NCBI GenBank assembly: GCA_018672315.1
Contig: CP076053.1
Location: forward strand, 2,715,827-2,779,826
DNA length: 64,000 nucleotides
Source: Nocardioidaceae bacterium
Lineage (GTDB): Bacteria; Actinomycetota; Actinomycetes; Propionibacteriales; Nocardioidaceae
Direction of reading: 5' to 3'
Positions 34,962-43,197 of the stretch are shown one piece after another. Numbering within the stretch: the first letter of the stretch is position 1; each line of letters begins with the position of its first letter. The notes beneath the pieces are model-generated. The model saw only the letters and a list, made by a program, of their open reading frames with translations. It ran no database searches and had not been told where the DNA came from. A program made the translations under genes and the position numbers.

Positions 34962-34980
34962 GACCTCCGCACCGCTGCGA

Positions 34981-35033
34981 ACGCCGGTGTCGCCGCCGGC
35001 GCCCGATCGGGCAGCGGCCGGCGGCACCGGCGT
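34981..35033. terminator. Hairpin between convergent DUF1540 and rpsN genes
   Basis: ACGCCGGTG-TCG-CCGCCGGC (34981-35000) pairs with GCCGGCGGCACCGGCGT (35017-35033) except for a 3-nt bulge; it can serve both strands. Confidence 0.7.
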
Positions 35034-35039
35034 CGTGCG

Positions 35040-35342
35040 TCACCACGAGGACTTCGTCATGCCCGGCAGCTCACCCCTGTGCGCCATCTCGCGCAGCCGG
35101 ATGCGGGACAGGCCGACCTTGCGCACGTACCCCCGGGGTCGGCCGTCGACCTGGTCCCGGTTGCGTACGCGGGTGGGGCTGGCGTCGCGCGGCAGCTTCG
35201 ACAGCGCCCGCACGGCCGCGGCGCGCTCCTGCGGTGTGTCGGCCGTACGCACCGCCTCCTTCAGCTCGGCGCGGCGCGCGGCGTAGCGCGCGACGACCTT
35301 CTTGCGCCGCTCGTTGGCGGCGATCTTCGACGTCTTGGCCAT
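35040..35342 (-). CDS. rpsN: 30S ribosomal protein S14, zinc-independent paralogue
   Basis: 100 aa, long-form S14 with no cysteines ([17 protein letters not shown] ... [20 protein letters not shown] ... LPGMTKSSW). The zinc form is about 61 aa with a CxxC-x-CxxC knuckle. Last gene of a run of five r-protein genes (S18, L36, L28, L33, S14) with 0-5 bp spacing or overlaps. It should replace zinc-binding S14 when zinc is scarce. Confidence 0.95.
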   Translation of the reverse strand: MAKTSKIAANERRKKVVARYAARRAELKEAVRTADTPQERAAAVRALSKLPRDASPTRVRNRDQVDGRPRGYVRKVGLSRIRLREMAHRGELPGMTKSSW

Positions 35343-35343
35343 C

Positions 35344-35520
35344 TCAGCGCTCCTCGCGGAAATCGACGTGTCGGTGGATCGTCGGGTCGTACCTCCTCAG
35401 CGTGATCCGGTCGGGGTCGTGGCGGCGGTTCTTGCGGGTCACGTAGGTGAAGCCCGTGCCCGCGGTCGACCGCAGCTTGATGATGGGGCGGATGTCGGAG
35501 CCCCTTCCCTTGCCGGCCAT
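35344..35520 (-). CDS. rpmG: 50S ribosomal protein L33, zinc-independent paralogue
   Basis: 58 aa ([19 protein letters not shown] ... [21 protein letters not shown]). The zinc-binding Cys pairs of the C+ form are missing. The start overlaps the L28 stop by one base (TGATG) and one base separates its stop from the S14 start. Confidence 0.93.
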   Translation of the reverse strand: MAGKGRGSDIRPIIKLRSTAGTGFTYVTRKNRRHDPDRITLRRYDPTIHRHVDFREER

Positions 35521-35756
35521 CAGAGGCGCTCCCCTCGGGCGAGGAGGTCCGCAGCCACAGCGTCGATGCCGCGCTGGTCGACGGTCTTGATGCCACGGGC
35601 GCTCAGCGTGAGCGTGACGTGGCGGCGCAGGGTCGGCACCCAGTAGCGCTTGCGCTGGATGTTGACGTCGAAGCGCCGCTTCGTACGCCGGTGCGAGTGC
35701 GAGACGTGGTGGCCGAAGCCCGGCTGGGCCCCGGTGACCTGACAGACACGGGACAT
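35520..35756 (-). CDS. rpmB: 50S ribosomal protein L28, zinc-independent paralogue
   Basis: 78 aa from the ATG at 35756 ([29 protein letters not shown]); a GTG at 35765 overlapping the L36 stop is in frame but would add a non-family MSG. One Cys remains, so the four-Cys zinc site of C+ L28 is absent. Typical length. Confidence 0.93.
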   Translation of the reverse strand: MSRVCQVTGAQPGFGHHVSHSHRRTKRRFDVNIQRKRYWVPTLRRHVTLTLSARGIKTVDQRGIDAVAADLLARGERL

Positions 35757-35761
35757 CCCAC

Positions 35762-35884
35762 TCACCGCTGCCTGGTCTTGAGCCGCGGGTTCAACTTGTT
35801 GATGACGTACGTGCGCCCCCGCCGGCGCACGACCTGCGAGCCCGGCTGCCTCTTCACGTCACGAATTGAGTTGCGGACCTTCAT
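35762..35884 (-). CDS. rpmJ: 50S ribosomal protein L36, zinc-independent paralogue
   Basis: 40 aa type B L36 ([19 protein letters not shown], then [19 protein letters not shown]), with no cysteines. Its ATG overlaps the S18 stop by 4 bp. Confidence 0.93.
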   Translation of the reverse strand: MKVRNSIRDVKRQPGSQVVRRRGRTYVINKLNPRLKTRQR

Positions 35885-36165
35885 CGGTCTCCTCCTGTCG
35901 GGGTGGAGCGGCCGGACCCGCCCGGCACGCTGGTGTAGGGGAGCAGCGCCATCTCTCGAGCGTTCTTGACCGCCCGGGTCACTGCGCGCTGCTGTTGCGG
36001 GCTCAGCCCGGTGACGCGACGCGACCGGATCTTGCCGCGGTCGGAGATGAACTGCCGGAGCAGCGAGACGTCCTTGTAGTCGACCGACGTCACGCCCGGC
36101 GCCAGCAGCGGTTGGCGTGGCTTGCGGACGACTCGCGGGCCGCCCGTACGCCCCCGCGGGCTCAT
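35881..36165 (-). CDS. rpsR: 30S ribosomal protein S18, zinc-independent paralogue
   Basis: 94 aa ([58 protein letters not shown]), with no cysteines, so a C- copy. The ATG overlaps the L32 stop by 4 bp. The C-terminal tail [13 protein letters not shown] is extra and unstructured. Confidence 0.93.
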   Translation of the reverse strand: MSPRGRTGGPRVVRKPRQPLLAPGVTSVDYKDVSLLRQFISDRGKIRSRRVTGLSPQQQRAVTRAVKNAREMALLPYTSVPGGSGRSTPTGGDR

Positions 36166-36368
36166 CGGTCGCCCCGGTTCACGCTGCCGTCGGTGCGGTA
36201 GGGCGACGGGTCGAGATGACCGCGCTGCACCGCGCGGATCAGACGCCGCGGCACGCGGTAGGACCGCCCCTCGACGGTGATCGGCACGAGGTCGGGGGCG
36301 GTCGCCTTCCACTGCGAGCGGCGGTGGCGGGTGTTGCTGCGGGACATGCGGCGCTTGGGTACGGCCAC
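36162..36368 (-). CDS. rpmF: 50S ribosomal protein L32, zinc-independent paralogue
   Basis: 68 aa from GTG 36368 after [27 protein letters not shown] is the L32 N-terminus; the C+ zinc ribbon is replaced by [16 protein letters not shown] without cysteines. It starts the second half of the zinc-starvation operon after a 78-bp gap that contains a dispersed repeat (36390-36424). Confidence 0.92.
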   Translation of the reverse strand: MAVPKRRMSRSNTRHRRSQWKATAPDLVPITVEGRSYRVPRRLIRAVQRGHLDPSPYRTDGSVNRGDR

Positions 36369-36389
36369 GGAGTCCTCCTGTCTGTCGTT

Positions 36390-36424
36390 GGTTGAGGAGC
36401 CGAGGAACGAGGCGTCTCGAAACC
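36390..36424. repeat. Dispersed intergenic repeat, copy 1
   Basis: GGTTGAGGAGC then CGAGGAACGAGGC and GTCTCGAAACC. Same family as copies near 43160, 48060, 48107 and 48153. It lies inside the zinc-starvation gene group, between the CobW-like gene and rpmF. Confidence 0.8.
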
Positions 36425-36446
36425 CGGTGGGCGACGTGGCGAGATC

Positions 36447-37532
36447 TCAGGCCGCGTCGCGGATGTCGCCGAGCCACGGCTCGAGGCCGTCCTCGACGAC
36501 GTGCCAGTACGACGCCGGCAGCGCCGACTCGCCCGGGGTGAGCAGCAGGTCTGCGAACGCCTCGCGCAGCTGTGCCGGCGGGGACCCCAGCCCGGTGACC
36601 AGCAGCCGCGTCTGCGGCGTACGACGGCCCCACGGGCGCCAGGCCCCGATGCTGAGCTGGCCCCCGGAACCGGCCCACTCGAGCATGTCGCCGGGCCGGG
36701 TCGGCACCCAGAAGCAGCCGCGGGAGCGGAACGGGCCGCCACCCAGCCGCTCGATGTCCTCCAGCAGCCGCTCGTGGTGGAACGCCCGCGGCGAGCACAG
36801 GTCCAGGCGCCAGGCCCTGCCGCCGACGAGGGTGGCGGGCGGTGCCTCCAACGGTGGGTCTGCCCAGGCGCGGGAGGCGAGGGGGGAGTGCTTCGCCGCG
36901 GCCAGCCGTGGTGCGTCGAGCTGCTCGACGCCGATGAGCACCTCGGCGTCGTGGCGCGCGAGGGCGGTGAGCAGGTCGCGTACGGACTCGCGCCCGGGAC
37001 CGGGGTCGTGGTCGACCACGACGACGTCGGCGCGTTCGACCTGCGCGCAGGCGACCTCGCCGACACCACGGTCGTCGTCGGGCCCGGTGTGCACGTCGCG
37101 CTCGCGGAGCAGGGCGTCACCGAGCAGGTCGCGCGGCACGTCCCCGGCGCTGAGGGCTGCGATGACCGAGGCGATCCTCAGGCGACGGGCCAGGCGGGTG
37201 TCACGGGCGATGACGTGGGTGAGCTGCTCGGCCCCGGTGCCGGTGGGCAGCGCGGAGACGATCGTCTGCCAGCGACCGTCGGTGGCCAGTCGGTCGAGCG
37301 TGGGCACGACGTCCTCGCGCAGGGCGCAGGAGGTGCAGGCGTGCTCGAGCTGGACGTGCTCGGTCTCGAGCAGGCCCGTGGCGTCGCTGACGGTGCGGGT
37401 GAGCACCTGGGCGTACGGGTCGATGCGATGGCGCACGAGGACCGCGCCGGGGAGGTCCCAGCCCAGCGAGACCATCGTGGAGTCCAGCGCGATCGGCTCG
37501 ACGCCGGTGACGACGAGCAGGGGCGTCCTCAT
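36447..37532 (-). CDS. CobW/COG0523-like protein (MRF-type, degenerate P-loop)
   Basis: 361 aa. It aligns by pattern with COG0523 proteins: [18 protein letters not shown] at the position of the GTPase P-loop, [21 protein letters not shown] at the CxCC metal motif, [11 protein letters not shown], and a C-terminal [19 protein letters not shown] domain. The canonical GxxGxGKT is missing and the metal motif is reduced to CTSC. In mycobacteria a CobW-like factor (MRF) encoded with the C- r-proteins recruits a hibernation factor to ribosomes under zinc starvation; this is the likely counterpart. ATGA overlap with rpmE2 upstream. Confidence 0.8.
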   Translation of the reverse strand: MRTPLLVVTGVEPIALDSTMVSLGWDLPGAVLVRHRIDPYAQVLTRTVSDATGLLETEHVQLEHACTSCALREDVVPTLDRLATDGRWQTIVSALPTGTGAEQLTHVIARDTRLARRLRIASVIAALSAGDVPRDLLGDALLRERDVHTGPDDDRGVGEVACAQVERADVVVVDHDPGPGRESVRDLLTALARHDAEVLIGVEQLDAPRLAAAKHSPLASRAWADPPLEAPPATLVGGRAWRLDLCSPRAFHHERLLEDIERLGGGPFRSRGCFWVPTRPGDMLEWAGSGGQLSIGAWRPWGRRTPQTRLLVTGLGSPPAQLREAFADLLLTPGESALPASYWHVVEDGLEPWLGDIRDAA

Positions 37533-37810
37533 GACGCGGACCCTCCGGCGGCGCGCGCGGCGCCGGCGTAGCGACGCCTGAACTTCTCCACCCGGCCCTC
37601 GGTGTCGAGGGTGCGCGAGGTGCCGGTCCAGAACGGGTGGGAGTCGCTGGAGATGTCGACGTCGACGACCGGCACGGGAGTGCCGTCGACCTCGACGGTC
37701 TCGGTCGGGCGTGGGCTGTCGGCCAGCGTCGAGCGCGTCAGGAAGAGCTTGCCGGTCGAGCGGTCGCGGAAGGCGACGACGCCGTAGGCGGGGTGGATGT
37801 CGGGTTGCAT
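37529..37810 (-). CDS. rpmE2: 50S ribosomal protein L31 type B, zinc-independent
   Basis: 93 aa, ATG after [27 protein letters not shown] and [11 protein letters not shown] and [13 protein letters not shown] are type B L31 hallmarks; no CxxC pair. First gene after two Zur-like palindromes, coupled to the CobW-like gene. Confidence 0.95.
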   Translation of the reverse strand: MQPDIHPAYGVVAFRDRSTGKLFLTRSTLADSPRPTETVEVDGTPVPVVDVDISSDSHPFWTGTSRTLDTEGRVEKFRRRYAGAARAAGGSAS

Positions 37811-37825
37811 GAGAACTCCTTGCTC

Positions 37826-37840
37826 TGAGAACGGTTCTCA
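37826..37840. promoter_or_regulatory. Zur-like palindrome 1
   Basis: TGAGAAC-G-GTTCTCA, perfect 7-1-7, 16 bp upstream of rpmE2. The position between zinc-free r-protein genes and a divergent gene fits Zur control; the sequence is GC-richer than classic TGAAAAT-type boxes. Confidence 0.75.
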
Positions 37841-37853
37841 ACTTAGCATTGGT

Positions 37854-37868
37854 CGAGAACCGTTCTCA
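37854..37868. promoter_or_regulatory. Zur-like palindrome 2
   Basis: CGAGAAC-C-GTTCTCA, 28 bp (centre to centre) from palindrome 1 and 18 bp from the start of the rightward small gene, so each divergent gene has its own proximal box. Confidence 0.7.
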
Positions 37869-37885
37869 ACTGATGAGGAGCAGAC

Positions 37886-38182
37886 ATGGGGCCGATCGCC
37901 GCGGTGATGGTGTGCGAGCACGGCGACTGCGCCCACGGGAGCAGTGACGTGGTCGAGGCGCTGCGGCCGCTCGTGGTGCGTACGCCCCGGGCGATGCTCG
38001 TGCGCACCGCCTGCCTGCACCCGGACGGTGGCTGCGGCCTCGACGAGGGTGGGGCAGGGAGCTGCTGGGTGCGGATGCAGCAGTGCACGGGCGACCTGCG
38101 ACCGATGGGTGCGTCGACGGCGGTGCAGGGGGCGGTCGCGGCGACCTATCGCGAGGTGGAGCGGTGGCTGGACCGCGCCTGA
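37886..38182 (+). CDS. Small Cys/His-rich protein divergent from the Zur boxes
   Basis: 98 aa, ATG after GAGGAGC. Not assigned to a named family. It begins AAVMVCEHGDCAHGSSDVVEAL and has further cysteines in TACLHPDGGCGLDEG and SCWVRMQQC, six in all after residue 9, with His next to several. The strand-helix alternation and Cys spacing recall thioredoxin-like [2Fe-2S] proteins. Its promoter contains a Zur-like box, so expression should rise when zinc is low. It may be a metal carrier or a zinc-sparing protein; this is inference. Confidence 0.7.
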   Translation: MGPIAAVMVCEHGDCAHGSSDVVEALRPLVVRTPRAMLVRTACLHPDGGCGLDEGGAGSCWVRMQQCTGDLRPMGASTAVQGAVAATYREVERWLDRA

Positions 38183-38229
38183 GGTGGACGACCCGGGCCG
38201 GCGGAGGCGGGCTCGGTCGGCCAGCACGC

Positions 38230-38246
38230 TGACAGCACCACTGTCA
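38230..38246. promoter_or_regulatory. Inverted repeat upstream of the triple-fusion gene
   Basis: TGACAG-CACCA-CTGTCA, 6-bp arms, 16 nt before the ATG at 38262; placed to act as an operator. Confidence 0.45.
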
Positions 38247-38261
38247 TGGTTGGGTGTCGTC

Positions 38262-41222
38262 ATGGCTGACCTGCGTACGCGTCTGTCCCGCGCCGCCTCC
38301 ACGGCGCGCACCCTCGCTCCGGTGCTCGCGCGCACGGCGCGCGACACCGCGGAGGACCTGGTGGGGAGAGTCCGTCCTCCCGCAGCCGACGACGGCGGGG
38401 CGACGGTGGAGGTGCCCGAGCCCTCCGGCACCGAGGACTTCGCGCGCCGGGTCCACGCCGTGCGCGAGGTGCCCGGCTCCGTCGAAGACACCGTGGCGCT
38501 GGTCTGCGACCTCGACCGCTGGCACGAGTGGCTGACGCTGCACCTGTCGTGGCGCGGTGAGCGGCCCTCGACGTTGAGCGCGGAGACGACCGGCGAGCAG
38601 TTCACCCAGCAGATCTCCCTGATGGACATCCCCGCCCAGGCCCGGTGGACCGTCGCCCGCGTCGGCACCGGTGACCACGCGGGCTTCGAGCTGCGCGGCA
38701 CCGGCCCGATGGGCATCACGGTCGGACTGTGGGCCACGGTCGTGCCCGCCGGCTCCGGGGCGGCCGTCCGCCTGGACGGGGCGTTGGACGGCCCACCCGT
38801 ACGCGGCCCCGTGGGACTCACCGCCCTCCGCAGCGTGGAGACCGCGGCACGCGAGTCCCTCGACCTGCTCGCCGGGCTGTTGGGTGGTGGCGCGTCGGCG
38901 CGCATCGCGGACGAGCCCGTACGCCACGAGGCCACCGGCCGCATGCTCGACCCGTCGACACCGGTGGTGGTCGGCGTCGGGCAGGCCGTACGCCGCCCCG
39001 GCCAGGACGACCCGGTCGAACCCATCGTCCTCGCCGAGAGGGCACTTCGCGCGGCGGCCGCCGACGCCGCCCCCGCCGCCGTGGACGCCGACGCCCTGCT
39101 GGGTCGGGCGGACGCGGTGTACGCCGTGCCGTCGGCGTCCTGGACCTACGCCGACCAGGCCGGACTCACCGCCGCACGCGTCGGCGCGTTCGACGTCGGA
39201 TCCGATGAGGAGTCGCGGCCCGAGACGGTGCAGACCTCCCCGTACGGCGGCGACGGCGGCCAGCTCGCGCTGAACGACGCGGCGCAGCAGATCGTCGACG
39301 GCCGCGCCCACGTGGTGCTCGTCAGCGGCGCCGAGGCGGGCGCCGCGATCGCCGCGATCCAGGCGGAGGGCCGCGACCCCGACTGGACCCAGGGTTCACC
39401 CGACGGAGCCACCGGACCCGACCGTGTCATCGGCGTCGACAAGCAGGCCAACAACGAGGCGGAGACCTCGGTCGGGTTGGGCGCGCCGATCTACATGTAC
39501 GCGCTCATGGAGTCCGCGCTGCGCCGCGCCTCCGGCCTCTCCGCCGCCGAGCACACCTCCCGCATCGCCGGACTGTGGTCGCGGCTGGCGCGGACGGCGA
39601 CGGTCAATCCGTACGCGTGGGACCGCTCGGGCCACACGCCCGGGGAGATCGCGGCGCCCACCGCCGACAACCGGATGGTCTCCGAGCCGTACACCAAGCT
39701 CATGTGCGCCAACCTGCAGGTCGACCTCGGCGCGGGCGTGATCCTCACCAGCGTCGCGGCGGCGCAGGCGCTGGGCATCGACCAGTCGCGCTGGGTGTTC
39801 CTGCACGCGGGGGCGTCCGCGGTCGACGAGTGGTTCGTCTCCGAGCGGGCGTCGCTGACCGAGTCGCCCGCGATCGCCGCGGCCGGTGCCGCGGCGCTGG
39901 CGCACGCGGGCGTCACGGCGCAGGACCTGGGGCCGGTCGACCTCTACTCCTGCTTCCCCTCGGCCGTGCAGATCGGCGCCGCGGCGCTGGGGCTGCCGAT
40001 CGACGACCCCGACCGGCCGTTGAGCGTGACGGGCGGGCTGACGTTCGCCGGCGGGCCGGGCAACGCGTACGGCCTGCACGGCGTCGCCACGATGGTGCCG
40101 ATGCTGCGGCATCGGCCCGAGGAGTTCGGGCTCACGACGTCGCTCGGCTGGTACGCCACCAAGCACGCCCTCGGCGTCTGGTCGGCGAGCCCTCCGGAGA
40201 AGGCGTACGCGAACCTCCACCCGATGGTCGACCGCCCCGCCCCCCGGCCGGTGTCGGTGGACCCGGACGTGCTCGACCAGGAGGGGAGCGTCGTCGAGGC
40301 CGTGACCGTCGCCCATGCCCGCGACGGGTCGGTCGAGGGGGCGATCGTCTCGGTGATCACCGCCGACGGCACGCGGGTGCTGCTGCGCCGCGAGACGGCG
40401 AAGGGCATCGAGCCGGGGGAGCGCACCCTCCCCGCACCTCCCGAGCCCCCGCTCCGGGTCACCCGCGCCGGCGCCGACGGCGAGATCGCGATCCTGACCC
40501 TCAACCGCCCCGCCAAGCGCAACGCCGTCGACCGGCGGATGGCGCTGATGCTCGAGCGTGCCGTCGACGACGCCGAGGCCGACGCGTCCGTCCGCGTCAT
40601 CGTCCTGACCGGCATGGGCGACCACTTCTGCGCGGGCATGGACCTCTCCGGGGCCAACCGGGGCGAGGTGCCCGTCACCGACCGCCGCGGCCCGCTCGGC
40701 CTCGCGGCCGAGCCGCCGACGAAGCCGACGATCGCCGCGGTCGAGGGGTCCGCGCTCGCGGGCGGCTTCGAGCTGGTGCTGTGCGCGGACCTGGTGGTAG
40801 CGGGGGAAACCGCCACGTTCGGGCTGCCCGAGGCCAAGCGCGGTCTGCTGGCGGCGGCGGGCGGCCTGCTGCGTACGTCGCTGCGCCTCCCACGTCCTGT
40901 CGCGCTGGAGCTGGCGATGACCGGGGACCCGCTGCCTGCCTCCCGGCTCCACGACCTCGGCCTGGTCAACCGCGTCGTCGACGACGGCGCGGCGCTCGAC
41001 GCCGCGCTCGAGCTGGCCGCGACGGTCGCTGCGAACGCACCCCTGTCCGTCCGCGTCGGCAAGCAGATCGTCGACGAGGCCCCCGGCTGGGTGAGCCTCG
41101 ACGACGAGGAGGCCTTCGAGAAGCAGAGCCAGATGGCGAGCCCGGTCATCCTCAGCGACGACGCGAAGGAGGGCGTGGCCGCGTGCGCCGAGAAGCGTCA
41201 GCCGACCTGGACCGGTCGCTGA
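38262..41222 (+). CDS. SRPBCC - thiolase-like - enoyl-CoA hydratase triple fusion
   Basis: 986 aa, one frame. Residues about 60-215 are SRPBCC (VREVPGSVEDTVALVCDLDRWHEW, GFELRGTGPMGITVGLWATV). Residues about 230-720 are a thiolase/acetyl-CoA acetyltransferase-like part (STPVVVGVGQAVRRPGQDDPV, HVVLVSGAEAGAA, DLYSCFPSAVQIGA, VTGGLTFAGGPGNAYGLHG) ending in an OB-like segment. Residues about 735-986 are crotonase (ILTLNRPAKRNAVDRRM, GDHFCAGMDLSG oxyanion region, VEGSALAGGFELVLCADLVVA). The thiolase Cys is seen as SCFPS. All are usually separate genes. A fatty-acid or sterol side-chain degradation step with channelled substrate is plausible. Confidence 0.85.
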   Translation: MADLRTRLSRAASTARTLAPVLARTARDTAEDLVGRVRPPAADDGGATVEVPEPSGTEDFARRVHAVREVPGSVEDTVALVCDLDRWHEWLTLHLSWRGERPSTLSAETTGEQFTQQISLMDIPAQARWTVARVGTGDHAGFELRGTGPMGITVGLWATVVPAGSGAAVRLDGALDGPPVRGPVGLTALRSVETAARESLDLLAGLLGGGASARIADEPVRHEATGRMLDPSTPVVVGVGQAVRRPGQDDPVEPIVLAERALRAAAADAAPAAVDADALLGRADAVYAVPSASWTYADQAGLTAARVGAFDVGSDEESRPETVQTSPYGGDGGQLALNDAAQQIVDGRAHVVLVSGAEAGAAIAAIQAEGRDPDWTQGSPDGATGPDRVIGVDKQANNEAETSVGLGAPIYMYALMESALRRASGLSAAEHTSRIAGLWSRLARTATVNPYAWDRSGHTPGEIAAPTADNRMVSEPYTKLMCANLQVDLGAGVILTSVAAAQALGIDQSRWVFLHAGASAVDEWFVSERASLTESPAIAAAGAAALAHAGVTAQDLGPVDLYSCFPSAVQIGAAALGLPIDDPDRPLSVTGGLTFAGGPGNAYGLHGVATMVPMLRHRPEEFGLTTSLGWYATKHALGVWSASPPEKAYANLHPMVDRPAPRPVSVDPDVLDQEGSVVEAVTVAHARDGSVEGAIVSVITADGTRVLLRRETAKGIEPGERTLPAPPEPPLRVTRAGADGEIAILTLNRPAKRNAVDRRMALMLERAVDDAEADASVRVIVLTGMGDHFCAGMDLSGANRGEVPVTDRRGPLGLAAEPPTKPTIAAVEGSALAGGFELVLCADLVVAGETATFGLPEAKRGLLAAAGGLLRTSLRLPRPVALELAMTGDPLPASRLHDLGLVNRVVDDGAALDAALELAATVAANAPLSVRVGKQIVDEAPGWVSLDDEEAFEKQSQMASPVILSDDAKEGVAACAEKRQPTWTGR

Positions 41223-41225
41223 CCC

Positions 41226-41672
41226 TCAGGTGCGTGCGGCCCGCACGACGGCACCGAGTAGGGCGCGCGTCACCAGGCCGACCGGGACGCGCTCGATCAG
41301 CGGCAGCCGCGGCCGGTACCGCAGCGTGTAGTCGATGCGGGTCCCGCCCGTGCCCTCGGTGAGCACGACCTCGCCGGAGTAGTCGCGGAAGGGGACACCG
41401 GAGACGGCGGCGTACCCGAAGCGGTGCGGCGCGTCGAAGGTGACGACCTCCTCCACGATCGCGGGGGCGGGGCCGGGCATCGCGATGCGGCGTACGGCAC
41501 CGACGCCATTGCGCATCGGCTTGCCGTCCTCCAGCAGCGTGACGCTCACGCCCGGTCCCCACGAGGACATGCCCTCGTGGTCGGTCAGCACCGACCAGAC
41601 ATGGTCGATCGACGCGGACACCGTCGCCGAGGCGGTCGTGGCGCGGAGGCGGGAGGGGTCGGGCTGGGACAT
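41226..41672 (-). CDS. SRPBCC family protein
   Basis: 148 aa, CAGGAG before the ATG. ATVSASIDHVWSVLTDHEGMSSWGPG start, VTLLEDGKPMRNGVGAVRRI, and EEVVTFDAPHRFGYAAVSG are typical of the polyketide cyclase/dehydrase branch. Convergent with the triple fusion, 3 bp between stop codons. Ligand unknown. Confidence 0.85.
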   Translation of the reverse strand: MSQPDPSRLRATTASATVSASIDHVWSVLTDHEGMSSWGPGVSVTLLEDGKPMRNGVGAVRRIAMPGPAPAIVEEVVTFDAPHRFGYAAVSGVPFRDYSGEVVLTEGTGGTRIDYTLRYRPRLPLIERVPVGLVTRALLGAVVRAART

Positions 41673-41791
41673 GGAGGCTCCTGGGGCTCGATCGATCGGA
41701 AGACATCATGCGACTCGCGCGGCTGCGACGGCAGCCTCGCACGGTCTGCCGTGTCCGTGCCCGAGTGCGTGGCCTCACGTGACGCGACAAC

Positions 41792-41804
41792 CGACACTGT
41801 GTCG
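41792..41804. promoter_or_regulatory. Palindrome in the SRPBCC-fic divergent region
   Basis: CGACAC-T-GTGTCG, perfect 6-1-6; position allows control of either neighbour. Confidence 0.4.
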
Positions 41805-41828
41805 TGCAATGGTTCTAGCTGCGTACAT

Positions 41829-41861
41829 AAGTGAAAGTATTAGTCACGCACAGTTTCACTT
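41829..41861. promoter_or_regulatory. Inverted repeat in the fic promoter
   Basis: AAGTGAAA (41829-41836) and TTTCACTT (41854-41861), perfect 8-bp arms 17 bp apart, ending just before the AAGGAGGAGG ribosome-binding site. A site for an autoregulator is likely, since the Fic protein itself ends in a winged helix. Confidence 0.55.
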
Positions 41862-41873
41862 GAAGGAGGAGGC

Positions 41874-43109
41874 ATGACGTCTCGACTCAGGTGGCCTGCG
41901 GTCACGAAGCAGACCGTGCCTTGGCAGACGAACCCTGATCAGCGCGGCCTCGGTGGGCGACGCCCGAATCGTGCGGATCGCGAGCTGTCCCAGATCATTG
42001 TCGAGGTGCCTCCTCAGATCGAGCCTGCCCGCGTGCACCTTCCGTCGGACCTTGCAGAGCTGTGCCGAGAGGTCGAGGCGGACGTGGTGCGGCTCGACAG
42101 TCGAGAGGGTCAGACGCTGTCGGGCCTGGGCTCTTTCCTGGTGCGCAGCGAGTCCGTCGCCTCCTCGCGTATCGAGCAGGTGTACGCCGACCTCGACGAG
42201 GTCGCGCGGGCGTCCGTCGACGCGGACGCGTCAGACGCGGCACGCACCACAGCAGCGGCTTCGGCCGCCATGCTGACGCTGCTGTCGGCTGTCGCACCGG
42301 GGCGACCCCTCACCGAGACCCTCCTTCTGGAGGGCCACCGTGCTCTCATGGCGGACGATCGGCTCGAGGGTACGTACGCCGGCCGCTATCGCGACATGCA
42401 GAACTGGGTGGGCGGCAGCGACTTCTCCCCGAGGGGGGCGGCGCACGTGCCTCCGCCTCCCGAGCGCGTGGCCGGCCTGATGACGGACGTGATCGCCTTC
42501 GCTGCGCGATCTGACGTCCCGCCGTTGGCCCAGGCAGCGCTGACCCACGGACAGTTCGAGGCGATCCACCCGTTCACCGACGGCAACGGTCGGATCGGCC
42601 GTGCCGTGATCGCCATGGTGCTGCGCTCTCGAGGGACGGCGACGTCGGTGGTCATCCCCTCGGCGTCAGCGATGCTGGCAGACGTCGACAGGTACTTCTC
42701 CGCGCTCGCGGCGTATCGAGCGGGTGACGCGGGTGTGCTCGTGCGGTACCTGGCGGAGTGCACCGCGCATGCGACGGCCGAGGCCGCCGTGTCCGCGACC
42801 AACCTCCGCCGGTTGGGACACGAGTGGGTCGAGCGCGTACGCCCCCGAGCGCGCTCGTCAGCCGCAGCGCTCGTCGAGGGGCTGCTCGTGAGGCCCGTGC
42901 TCGACATCGCGGCCGCTGGAGAACTCACCGGATCGACGCCTGCGCGCACGTACGAAGCGCTCGATCGACTGGTCGAGCACGACATTCTGCGCGAGGTGAC
43001 CGGTCGAGCGAAGAACCGGGTCTGGGTCGCCGGGGAGGTCATGACGGAGATCGCCGATCTCGATGAGCGCATCGGCCGGCGCATGTCTCCAGGCAGCGCG
43101 TGGCGGTAG
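41874..43109 (+). CDS. Fic family protein with C-terminal winged helix
   Basis: 411 aa, ATG after AAGGAGGAGG. Fic catalytic motif HPFTDGNGRIGR (about residue 235, with the His) preceded by the flap region. The N-terminal inhibitory helix is SVASSRIEQ, an S-x-x-x-E pattern in which the usual following Gly/Asn is Gln. The C-terminal part (LTGSTPARTYEALDRLVEHDILREV) is a winged helix, as in Fic-like proteins thought to bind DNA. It should transfer AMP or a related group to a target protein. The gene stands alone with a palindromic promoter. Confidence 0.92.
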   Translation: MTSRLRWPAVTKQTVPWQTNPDQRGLGGRRPNRADRELSQIIVEVPPQIEPARVHLPSDLAELCREVEADVVRLDSREGQTLSGLGSFLVRSESVASSRIEQVYADLDEVARASVDADASDAARTTAAASAAMLTLLSAVAPGRPLTETLLLEGHRALMADDRLEGTYAGRYRDMQNWVGGSDFSPRGAAHVPPPPERVAGLMTDVIAFAARSDVPPLAQAALTHGQFEAIHPFTDGNGRIGRAVIAMVLRSRGTATSVVIPSASAMLADVDRYFSALAAYRAGDAGVLVRYLAECTAHATAEAAVSATNLRRLGHEWVERVRPRARSSAAALVEGLLVRPVLDIAAAGELTGSTPARTYEALDRLVEHDILREVTGRAKNRVWVAGEVMTEIADLDERIGRRMSPGSAWR

Positions 43110-43132
43110 CGCGCCGACGGAGGTCGACAGCG

Positions 43133-43192
43133 TAGAACGAGCGTCCCGAAACCCTCGGCGGTTGAGGAGCGAGGAACGAGCGTCTCGAAACC
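43133..43192. repeat. Dispersed intergenic repeat, copy 2 with a partial copy
   Basis: A partial unit (GAACGAGCGTCCCGAAACC) ends at 43152 and a full one (GGTTGAGGAGC to GTCTCGAAACC) spans 43160-43192, between convergent fic and the secreted-protein gene. Confidence 0.75.
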
Positions 43193-43197
43193 ACCCG

